Assembly (NCBI GenBank): GCA_947584375.1
Contig: CANPWL010000003.1
Coordinates: 1 to 64,000, forward strand
Reading direction: 5' to 3'
Source of the DNA: an uncultured Clostridia bacterium
Lineage (GTDB): Bacteria; Bacillota; Clostridia; Oscillospirales; Ruminococcaceae
Length of the DNA stretch: 64,000 nt
Shown here in pieces: positions 45,597-52,248 of the stretch. A model generated the notes under the pieces. The model was not told where the DNA came from, did no database searches, and saw only the letters and a list, made by a program, of their open reading frames with translations. The first letter of the stretch is position 1, and each line of letters opens with the position of its first letter. The position numbers and the translations under genes were made by a program.

Positions 45597-45728
45597 ATGG
45601 CTAAATTGTTAAATATGTTATCTGAAAGATTGCATATTGCTACTCAAGAACTTCTTGATATGTTTGCAATAAATGTTGATGCAAATGATTCTCAAACTGC
45701 GTCTGATATTAATGATACTGATGATTAA
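45597..45728 (+). CDS. Small acidic peptide at the end of the large RNA (43 aa)
   Basis: MAKLLNMLSERLHIATQELL begins an amphipathic helix; the C-terminus is strongly acidic with five Asp in the last nine residues. GAAGGAGG stands about 9 nt before the ATG, one of the best ribosome sites here. No Cys, so not an obvious AgrD or lanthipeptide precursor. It shares the transcript with the folded RNA and the terminator at 45813. I do not recognise it; the RNA could be a very long leader for this peptide, or the peptide a passenger. Confidence 0.6.
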   Translation: MAKLLNMLSERLHIATQELLDMFAINVDANDSQTASDINDTDD

Positions 45729-45812
45729 TTTGATGTATATTAATATATAAAGTATCTTAATCATAATTGGAATCAGCTTATAAGTTTTACATAACACATA
45801 ACACACGAATTT

Positions 45813-45836
45813 AAGGCAGGATATATCCTGTCTTTT
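45813..45836 (+). terminator. Terminator of the large-RNA unit
   Basis: GGCAGGA pairs with TCCTGTC (one G-T) over TATA, then TTTT. Confidence 0.85.
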
Positions 45837-46020
45837 ATTCGTTTATGGAACTGACTAAGCGGACATTTTTAAATTTATACAATTAACATAATGTGTATAC
45901 AAATGAGTTTAAGAATATGCAGCACCGGCAAATATAAAAGCGAATTGTTACATGATTTCTGATATATATTCTAAAAAATAAGAGTCAGCAGAAATTTCAA
46001 ATCGTATAATATCGTATAAT

Positions 46021-46052
46021 AAAAAAGCACCGCCTCAAAATAGGGCGGTGCT
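46021..46052 (-). terminator. Second, distal terminator facing the tRNA genes
   Basis: Minus strand: AGCACCGCC pairs with GGCGGTGCT and is followed by T6. It lies about 50 nt beyond another strong terminator with the same direction. Confidence 0.85.
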
Positions 46053-46101
46053 ATGCTATTGGAAAGAGGTATCAAAAAAGATGTATCACTAACGCGAGAT
46101 A

Positions 46102-46137
46102 TAAAAAATTCACGTTCCACAAAATGTGAAACGTGAA
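46102..46137 (-). terminator. Terminator of the tRNA-Thr-Tyr unit
   Basis: Minus strand: TTCACGTT-CACA type arms, 12 bp with one mismatch, 3-nt loop, then T6. Confidence 0.9.
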
Positions 46138-46158
46138 CAGGATCCGGCGGCTCGCCGG

Positions 46159-46243
46159 TGGTGGAAGAGGGTGGATTCGAACCACCGAAGCGTAAAGCAA
46201 CAGATTTACAGTCTGCCCCCTTTGGCCACTCGGGAACTCTTCC
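46159..46243 (-). tRNA. tRNA-Tyr (GUA)
   Basis: Acceptor GGAAGAG/CTCTTCC, anticodon arm CAGACTGTAAATCTG giving GUA, long variable arm as expected for class II tRNA-Tyr, T arm GGTGG-TTCGAAT-CCACC, and an encoded CCA end. A GC-rich hairpin CCGGCG/CGCCGG follows directly. Confidence 0.97.
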
Positions 46244-46263
46244 GTATTAAATTAAGCATAAAA

Positions 46264-46339
46264 TGGAGCTGGTGGACGGACTCGAACCCCCGACCTGCTG
46301 ATTACAAATCAGCTGCTCTACCAACTGAGCTACACCAGC
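46264..46339 (-). tRNA. tRNA-Thr (UGU)
   Basis: Acceptor GCTGGTG/CACCAGC, D arm GCTC/GAGC, anticodon loop TTTGTAA giving UGU, encoded CCA. The T stem GGGGG/CCGTC has a G-G mismatch and a G-U pair, unusual but read directly. The transcript continues into tRNA-Tyr. Confidence 0.95.
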
Positions 46340-46357
46340 TTAAACAATGCAAAAATA

Positions 46358-46386
46358 ATTATATCACAGTTTAGTCAAGTTGTCAA
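46358..46386 (-). promoter_or_regulatory. Perfect promoter for tRNA-Thr-Tyr
   Basis: Minus strand: TTGACA, 17-nt spacer, TATAAT, about 12 nt before the expected start of the precursor. Confidence 0.9.
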
Positions 46387-46502
46387 GATGTTTAAACCTC
46401 TTTTTTTACTATTAGCAATTAATTAATAAAAGTTGGAATTTGCGAAATAAAAGTCTTGCATTAAACAAAAACTAAAAGCTAACAGCTAGCGACAACAGCC
46501 AC

Positions 46503-46579
46503 TGGTCGGGATGACAGGACTTGAACCTGCGGCATCTTGGTCCCAAACCAAGCACTCTACCAAACTGAGTTACATCCCG
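46503..46579 (-). tRNA. tRNA-Pro (UGG)
   Basis: Acceptor CGGGATG/CATCCCG, anticodon arm CTTGGTTTGGGACCAAG giving UGG, T arm CAGG-TTCAAGT-CCTG, encoded CCA. A weak GCTA/TAGC hairpin with a T-rich tail follows. Confidence 0.96.
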
Positions 46580-46632
46580 ATTATTTAAAGCCAAACAATG
46601 TTAAATCTAACATATCATTTGACAGCTATATA

Positions 46633-46661
46633 ATTATAAAGTATAAAATACGCTTTGTCAA
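46633..46661 (-). promoter_or_regulatory. Perfect promoter for tRNA-Pro
   Basis: Minus strand: TTGACA, 17-nt spacer, TATAAT; about 50 nt upstream of the tRNA 5' end. The rest of 46662-46928 shows nothing recognisable. Confidence 0.85.
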
Positions 46662-46928
46662 GACCTTTTTAGAAAAATTTAAGGAATTTATGCGTACTGA
46701 ATTGCAATATCAGATAGGACAGTCTAAAAAAGTTCAGAAGTTGAGTTATAATTGAAGATTTTTTAATAATGATAATTAATCCGATACTCAATGACGGCAA
46801 TAGTTATTAAAGATATAGTCAAAACTGTTAATTTTATATTATATTTTAAATTATAGAAAAACACTGATCTTAATTGCTTTTTAAGTATAAATGTGATAAA
46901 ATTAGTGTTAGATGGTGAGGTGGATTGA

Positions 46929-47468
46929 TTGTCATTTAAGGCGCTTAGGCATTTTATCACAATAACAAAGCACCGTCATAAGGTTATAAGAAACTGTGCA
47001 AGAGCAGGTATTCTTTGGCAAGGGCTTTTTCATGACTTATCAAAGTATTCTCCTACTGAATTTTTATCAGGTATTAAGTTCTATCAGGGAGATAAAAGCC
47101 CAAACGAGGGTGAACGTGAAGCTTTTGGCTATTCAAAAGCGTGGATGCATCATAAGGGAAGAAATAAACATCATTTTGAATACTGGACAGATTACAGCAA
47201 AACTGAAAGACGTGTAATGCCTGTTAAAATGCCGATGAAATACGTTATTGAAATGTTTTGCGATAGGGTGGCGGCAAGTAAGGTTTATCAGGGAAAGAAT
47301 TATAATGATAACCATCCATTGGAATACTTTTTAAAAGGAAAGCCCAGACGAATGATAAACCCTGATACTTCAGACCTTTTAGAATTTCTTTTAGTTATGC
47401 TCTCTCAAAAGGGGGAGGACGAAACATTCAGATATATTAAAAGCTTGGATAAAAATTCGGATTACTGA
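46929..47468 (+). CDS. DUF5662 family protein
   Basis: 179 residues from a TTG start with GAGGTGG just upstream. FKALRHFITITKHRHKVIRNCARAG then LFHDLSKYSPTEF (an HD-like metal motif) and WMHHKGRNKHHFEYWTDY are typical of DUF5662 proteins, common in Clostridia and sometimes misnamed catalase. Later conserved residues include MPMKYVIEMFCDRVAA. The many His and Asp suggest a metal-dependent phosphohydrolase-like fold, which is inference. Monocistronic. Confidence 0.85.
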   Translation: MSFKALRHFITITKHRHKVIRNCARAGILWQGLFHDLSKYSPTEFLSGIKFYQGDKSPNEGEREAFGYSKAWMHHKGRNKHHFEYWTDYSKTERRVMPVKMPMKYVIEMFCDRVAASKVYQGKNYNDNHPLEYFLKGKPRRMINPDTSDLLEFLLVMLSQKGEDETFRYIKSLDKNSDY

Positions 47469-47531
47469 TATCATGGTTAAACGCTGAAGCTATCTTGGTT
47501 ATTGCTTTTGATTTTTTTACTTGTATGCAGC

Positions 47532-48491
47532 TTATCGTTGCTTGTATTTTGATGTAATACCCAGATATTCTTCAAGGCATTTGCCTGATTTAGTTACCTT
47601 TTTTGCCAGACTTTTACCTAGATATCTGATATGCCACGATTCATATTTGTATCCTGTAATTTTCTCTTTTGACTTTTGATATCTTATTATAAATCCATAC
47701 TTTGTACAGTTTTTTGCAAGCCATTTTGCCTCTTTTGTGTTATCAAACGAACTGCTCGGGTCGTTAATGTCAAACGCAAGCCCTGTCTGGTGTTCTGAAT
47801 GTCCGGCACGTGCGGAATATGTATCTGCCTTTTCTTTTCCATCTCTTGCTTTATAACTGTTGTATAAGTATTTTTGATAAGAGTATGATCTATAACCCGA
47901 CGCGATAAAAAGATTTAGTCCGTCCTTATATGCGGCAGACTGCATCTTTTTAAACGCTTTGTAGGCTTTGCTGTTTGTTCCCGGATTATAGGTCTTTGGC
48001 AGCTTATATGTTTTATTTGCAATTAAAATTCCATTTATGTAAGTCACTCCGTGTACCTTTGATTTTCGTTTGTACACGGTCTTTTTTATTGTGTTTGAAT
48101 AAATATGATTGATGCCTTTCCCGAATTTTGTAACTGACTTTATTCTGTAATAGTATGTTTTTCGTTCACCCTTATAATCCTTGTCGGAGAAGCTTAGAGT
48201 GTCTGATGTTACCTCAGCGATTTTTTTATATTTTCCGTTTTTCTTATTTGAACGGTATATTTTATATTCGTCTGCGTTTTCAACCTTTGTCCACGATAAC
48301 TTTAGACCGGTTTTTGTAAGTTTTGCTGTAAGCAGAGGTTTTGTTAAAGATGTTTCAGAAGTTTCTGCGGAAACTTCACCGCAATTTGCTGTAAAAAGAT
48401 CATTGCTAAAGGAAGTAGTACCTGACATTAAAATTATTGCCCCCAGAGTAAAAATTGTGACAATTAGAGTCTTTATTTTAATATGTCTCAT
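47532..48491 (-). CDS. M15 D-alanyl-D-alanine carboxypeptidase (VanY/LdcB type) with FnIII-like domain
   Basis: 319 residues from ATG 48491 (AGGAAG 7 nt upstream; track start is 9 codons longer). One N-terminal hydrophobic segment (signal or anchor), a fibronectin-like domain (about 55-135: KLSWTKVENADEYKIYRSNKKNGKYKKI), then the peptidase with SGYRSYSYQKYLYNSY, ARAGHSEHQTGLAFDI (Zn His and Asp) and ESWHIRYLG (Zn His). It trims peptidoglycan stem peptides outside the cell. The same Lys-rich FnIII style ends the GH59-like enzyme. Confidence 0.92.
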   Translation of the reverse strand: MRHIKIKTLIVTIFTLGAIILMSGTTSFSNDLFTANCGEVSAETSETSLTKPLLTAKLTKTGLKLSWTKVENADEYKIYRSNKKNGKYKKIAEVTSDTLSFSDKDYKGERKTYYYRIKSVTKFGKGINHIYSNTIKKTVYKRKSKVHGVTYINGILIANKTYKLPKTYNPGTNSKAYKAFKKMQSAAYKDGLNLFIASGYRSYSYQKYLYNSYKARDGKEKADTYSARAGHSEHQTGLAFDINDPSSSFDNTKEAKWLAKNCTKYGFIIRYQKSKEKITGYKYESWHIRYLGKSLAKKVTKSGKCLEEYLGITSKYKQR

Positions 48492-48534
48492 TTTATCACT
48501 TCCTACATATATATTCAAAAATCTTCAGTTTAGA

Positions 48535-48610
48535 AGCAAGAAACAAGAGGCAAGACATATCCTTACTGCAATGTTTTGATAATAACATCTTGCCTCTTGC
48601 CTCTAAAATA
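48535..48610 (-). repeat. Long imperfect hairpin built from GAGGCAAGA units
   Basis: AAGAGGCAAGA and TCTTGCCTCTT are 11-bp inverted repeats about 40 bp apart, extended outward by TTTAGA/TCTAAA with a small insertion. It lies between leuA and the carboxypeptidase gene. No clear T tract, so not a standard terminator. Confidence 0.55.
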
Positions 48611-48627
48611 TCTTACCTCTAAGTACT

Positions 48628-48701
48628 AGTCTGCCGTTTATCAAAGTTAAACATTAATCAAATTATCCAAAGGCAGAGTGGATGCAACGTCACCGTTGCC
48701 C
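48628..48701 (-). repeat. Dispersed repeat, copy 3 (14 nt past leuA)
   Basis: Minus strand: GGGCAACG-GTGA-CGTTGCATCCA, then CCTTTGGATA and a final AAACGGCAGACT. The first 23 nt are identical with copy 1. Sense orientation with respect to leuA. Confidence 0.8.
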
Positions 48702-48714
48702 GGCTCGGCAGTTG

Positions 48715-50379
48715 CTATATAATCTTATTAATTGCCGAAACCAATGCAAGAATAGATGAGTTAATAATATCAGTATCTCGTCCTGCACCCCAGAAGGTTT
48801 TTCCGTTATGTTTTATTTCTACATATGAAACGGCTTGCGATTTTGAGGTCTTTTCAAGTGAGTGTTCATTGTAGTCCTCAATTGTGAAGTCTATTTTCAG
48901 AGCCTCTTTTAATGCGTTTGAAACAGCGTCAAGACGTCCGTTCCCGTCTGCTTTGTATGTTCCGACCTTATCTCTGCCCTTTATATCGGCGGTTACAAAA
49001 GCTGTGATTTTGCCGTCAGGCTGCTGTACATAATGAGATTCAATAACATTAACAGGAGTATTGATATTCATATACTTTTCACAGAAAATATCATAAACTT
49101 CGTTAGGCATAAGCTCTTTATGTTTATGATCTGAAACGGATTTTACAGCATATCCGAAGTCCTCTCTCATTTTTTTAGGGAGATCATATCCGTATTGCTG
49201 CTGGAGAAGATATCCTATTCCGCCTTTTCCCGACTGGGAATTGATTCTTATAACATCTCCGTCATACTCTCTGCCTATATCCTTAGGATCAATTGGAAGA
49301 TACGGTACTGACCACTGATTTAAGTTCTTAGTTTCACGCCAAGTCATACCCTTTGCGATAGCATCCTGATGCGAACCTGAAAATGCTGCAAATACCAATG
49401 CACCGGAATAAGGCATACGCTCGTAGACTTTCATTCTGGTAACTCGTTCATAAACCTCAATAATTTCAGGAAGATTTTCAAAGTTGAGCTTTGGATCAAC
49501 ACCGTGTGTATACATATTCATAGCCAGAGTAATAATATCAACATTTCCTGTTCTTTCGCCGTTCCCGAATAAAGTACCCTCTATTCTGTCCGCACCTGCA
49601 AGCAAGCCCAGTTCAGAATCAGCAACTCCGCATCCTCTGTCGTTGTGAGGGTGAAGTGAAATGATAACATTTTCTCTATATTTCATATTGCTGCACATAT
49701 ACTCGATTTGCGAAGCATAAACGTGAGGCAATGACATCTCTACCGTTACAGGCAGATTGATAATGACCTTTCTGTCAGGTGTAGGCTGCCATACGTCCAA
49801 AACAGCGTTGCATACCTCCAGAGCATACTCCGGCTCTGTTCCTGTAAAGCTTTCAGGCGAATACTCGAAAATGAAGTTGCCTTTTGTTTTTTGGCGGTAC
49901 TCTTCACAGATTTTTGCTCCGCTTACCGCAATTTCCTTGATCTCGTCCTTGTTTTTGCGGAAGACCTGTTCTCTTTGTGCAACGGACGTTGAATTGTACA
50001 GATGTACTACTGCGTTTTTACAACCCTCAAGAGCCTCGAAGGTTTTCTTTATAATATGTTCTCTTGACTGTGTAAGCACTTGAATTCTGACGTCGTCGGG
50101 AATCAGGTCTTTCTCAATCAGGGTACGGCAGAACTCGTATTCGGTTTCAGATGCGGCAGGAAAGCCTATTTCAATTTCCTTAAAGCCTACCTTAATAAGT
50201 ACGTCCCAGAATTCGAGTTTTTCCTCTAAGCTCATCGGAATTATAAGCGCTTGATTTCCGTCCCTCAAATCCACAGAGCACCACATAGGAGCGTGATCTA
50301 TGTATTCTTTCTTAGTCCAGTTAAGACACTCACTTGGCGGCATATAGTAGCCTCTTTGGTATTTTTGTACGTTTTTCAT
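48715..50379 (-). CDS. leuA: 2-isopropylmalate synthase, long LeuA2 form
   Basis: 554 residues, the longer actinobacterial/clostridial type. WCSVDLRDGNQALIIPM is the first catalytic strand (R and D), ISLHPHNDRGCGVADSELG holds the HxH metal ligands, and LFGNGERTGNVDI is the family block. A C-terminal regulatory domain (about 430-554) would bind leucine. First committed step of leucine synthesis. SD AAGGAGG; regulated by the T-box leader just upstream. Confidence 0.95.
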   Translation of the reverse strand: MKNVQKYQRGYYMPPSECLNWTKKEYIDHAPMWCSVDLRDGNQALIIPMSLEEKLEFWDVLIKVGFKEIEIGFPAASETEYEFCRTLIEKDLIPDDVRIQVLTQSREHIIKKTFEALEGCKNAVVHLYNSTSVAQREQVFRKNKDEIKEIAVSGAKICEEYRQKTKGNFIFEYSPESFTGTEPEYALEVCNAVLDVWQPTPDRKVIINLPVTVEMSLPHVYASQIEYMCSNMKYRENVIISLHPHNDRGCGVADSELGLLAGADRIEGTLFGNGERTGNVDIITLAMNMYTHGVDPKLNFENLPEIIEVYERVTRMKVYERMPYSGALVFAAFSGSHQDAIAKGMTWRETKNLNQWSVPYLPIDPKDIGREYDGDVIRINSQSGKGGIGYLLQQQYGYDLPKKMREDFGYAVKSVSDHKHKELMPNEVYDIFCEKYMNINTPVNVIESHYVQQPDGKITAFVTADIKGRDKVGTYKADGNGRLDAVSNALKEALKIDFTIEDYNEHSLEKTSKSQAVSYVEIKHNGKTFWGAGRDTDIINSSILALVSAINKII

Positions 50380-50449
50380 AATTATCCTCCTTAACTTATA
50401 AAATCATATACGCAGGTGTCTCCTGCCTGTCAAATTTGGTTTACTAACT

Positions 50450-50720
50450 AAAAACGCCCGTCTCCGATAAAACCAGAGACGAGCGAAATACCCGTGTTAC
50501 CACTCTCATTTATGTATAGTTCACACTATACACCTCAGCCACATCTATCAATGTGTTACTCTGTAACGGGAGTTCCCGTGTGAAGCTACTTAAATTCACC
50601 ACACCTGCTCAAGGACGAGTTATAACCTTTCTCTAACGCTGACTCGCACCGACCGTCAGCTCTCTTTGCATAGAAGTAAAAGCCTTTGTTTCCTGTCAAA
50701 GCATTTTTAATATAGAAATT
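50450..50720 (-). promoter_or_regulatory. T-box leader of leuA, probable Leu specifier
   Basis: Minus strand: AGAGAGCTGACGGTCGGTGC in Stem I, then TATAACTCGTCC where CTC is the probable leucine specifier; the T-box antiterminator motif GAGTGGTAACACGGG at about 50504-50490; and the terminator CGCTCGTCTC/GAGACGGGCG followed by T5 at 50485-50450. Uncharged tRNA-Leu would pair with the specifier and the T-box bulge and allow readthrough. The specifier assignment is by position and by the target gene. Confidence 0.92.
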
Positions 50721-50726
50721 AAGTAT

Positions 50727-50755
50727 AGTATATTATATATTTTATGGTTTGTCAA
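50727..50755 (-). promoter_or_regulatory. Promoter of the leuA T-box
   Basis: Minus strand: TTGACA, 17-nt spacer, TATACT; start expected near 50720. Confidence 0.85.
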
Positions 50756-50949
50756 GCGTTTTGTCACAATTTTTTTCAAAAGATTTTTAGGGTTTATTGT
50801 AAAATGAATAGGACATAAAGAAATTACAAATCTAACGTGACATATTTGAAACGCTGAAAATAAAAAAGGCAGGAGATTTAAAATTTTTTAAAAGAATCAT
50901 ACCGTAAATCAGAAAAAATCAATGCGTATTACAAATTTTTAAAAAATAC

Positions 50950-50978
50950 TTGACAGGATAATAATCGTATGTTATAAT
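50950..50978 (+). promoter_or_regulatory. Perfect promoter of rplJL
   Basis: TTGACA, 17-nt spacer, TATAAT, directly before the L10 leader. Confidence 0.92.
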
Positions 50979-50989
50979 ATGCCTTGCAT

Positions 50990-51108
50990 TCGTATCTAAA
51001 GACAGCAGGTGGCGTGTAATGCCGTAAATCCTGCCGAGGAAAGAATAGCAAAGTTTAATATGATAACTTTGTTCCTCTTTTGTCTTTTGATAAAAGAGGA
51101 TTTTTATT
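50990..51108 (+). promoter_or_regulatory. Ribosomal protein L10 leader with attenuator
   Basis: AGACAGCAGGTGGC, a short arm, then ATCCTGCCGAGG form the kinked hairpin that binds the L10(L12)4 complex. CCTCTTTT (51074) and AAAAGAGG (51092) then form a terminator with T5. Autogenous control of rplJ-rplL is established for this leader class in Firmicutes. Confidence 0.88.
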
Positions 51109-51156
51109 TACCCTTTTATTTGATACGGAAATATATTAAAAGAGGTGAAATCTATT

Positions 51157-51669
51157 ATGCCAAGCGAAAAAGTATTGCTCCAAAAGCAAGAAAAGGTTAA
51201 CGCTCTTACTGAACTTCTTAAAAATGCTGTTTCCGGTGTTATTGTTGATTACAGAGGCATCACGGTTGAAGAAGATACTAAACTTAGAAAAGAGCTTAGA
51301 GAAGCAGGCGTTACCTATTCCGTAGAAAAGAACACAATGCTTCGTTTCGCAATGAAAAACTGCGGAATGGATGAGCTTACAAATGTTCTTGAAGGTACAA
51401 CTGCTATTGCTGTTTCAAACGATGACCAGACAGCTCCTGCAAGAGTACTCGGAAAATTTGCAAGCGAACACGACGACAAGTTCAACCTTAAAGCAGGATT
51501 TATCGGCGAAGAAATTTACGATGAAGCGGGAGTTATGGCTTTGTCAAAAATTCCGCCGAGAGATACATTGCTTGCACAGCTTGTTGGTTCTCTGCAAGGA
51601 CCTATTCAAGGACTTGCTGCAATTCTCAAAGCTGTTGTTGACAGTAAAAATGACGGCGACGCAGCATAA
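51157..51669 (+). CDS. rplJ: Ribosomal protein L10
   Basis: 170 residues from ATG 51157 (AGAGGTG 8 nt upstream; the track adds four residues). SGVIVDYRGITVEEDTKLRKELR and VSNDDQTAPARVLGKFA are L10 signatures, with the C-terminal helix (LQGPIQGLAAILKAVVDSK) for L7/L12 dimers. Part of the ribosomal stalk. No rplK-rplA upstream, unlike the usual order. Confidence 0.96.
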   Translation: MPSEKVLLQKQEKVNALTELLKNAVSGVIVDYRGITVEEDTKLRKELREAGVTYSVEKNTMLRFAMKNCGMDELTNVLEGTTAIAVSNDDQTAPARVLGKFASEHDDKFNLKAGFIGEEIYDEAGVMALSKIPPRDTLLAQLVGSLQGPIQGLAAILKAVVDSKNDGDAA

Positions 51670-51745
51670 TCTGCATTATTGAAAATCAAAAGACAAGGGG
51701 ATAGATCCCTAAGACAAAAATTAATTAATAAAGGAGAAAATTATC

Positions 51746-52117
51746 ATGGCTTCAGAGAAAATTTTAAAATTTGTAGAAGATATTAAAGAACTTTCTGTTC
51801 TTGAGCTTTCAGAGCTTGTAGACGCAATCCAAGAGGAATTTGGCGTAACTGCTGCTGTTGCAGCTGCTGCTCCTGCAGCAGGCGGTGCTGCTGCTGCGGA
51901 AGAAAAGACAGAATTTGACGTTGTTTTGGCTTCATTCGGCGACGCTAAAATGGCTGTTATCAAGGCTGTTAAAGAAATCACAGGTCTTGGACTTAAAGAG
52001 TCTAAGGAGCTTGTTGAGTCTGCTCCTAAGGCTATTAAGGAAGGCATTGCTAAGGCAGAAGCTGAAGAGATCAAGACTAAGCTTGAGGATGCAGGAGCTA
52101 CTGTTGAGCTTAAGTAG
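51746..52117 (+). CDS. rplL: Ribosomal protein L7/L12
   Basis: 123 residues. N-terminal dimerisation helix ([23 protein letters not shown]), Ala-rich hinge ([19 protein letters not shown]) and the C-terminal domain [35 protein letters not shown]-type with [12 protein letters not shown]. Recruits GTPases to the ribosome. SD AAGGAG. A terminator follows, and rpoB is not downstream. Confidence 0.97.
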   Translation: MASEKILKFVEDIKELSVLELSELVDAIQEEFGVTAAVAAAAPAAGGAAAAEEKTEFDVVLASFGDAKMAVIKAVKEITGLGLKESKELVESAPKAIKEGIAKAEAEEIKTKLEDAGATVELK

Positions 52118-52164
52118 TTTGAAACAGTTATCATAATACTTTGCAATAATTAAAGCAATGTTAA

Positions 52165-52197
52165 AATACCGGGCAGTTTTACTGTCCGGTATTCTTT
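52165..52197 (+). terminator. Terminator after rplL
   Basis: AATACCGGGCAG pairs with CTGTCCGGTATT (one G-T), followed by a T-rich tail. Confidence 0.85.
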
Positions 52198-52206
52198 ATA
52201 TAAAAC

Positions 52207-52237
52207 ATCCCGGCTGACTGTAAATGTCTGTCGGGAT
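52207..52237 (-). terminator. Probable terminator of the sulfotransferase-like gene
   Basis: Minus strand: ATCCCG pairs with CGGGAT with inner GAC/GTC pairs, followed by GTTTTATA. Confidence 0.6.
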
Positions 52238-52248
52238 TATTTATATTA

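Noticed and set aside
45597-45728. AgrD-type or lanthipeptide precursor
   Set aside because: No Cys, no processing or transport genes nearby.
44992-46661. Prophage or integrative element at the tRNA genes
   Set aside because: No integrase, phage genes or direct repeats of a tRNA end are visible around the tRNA cluster.
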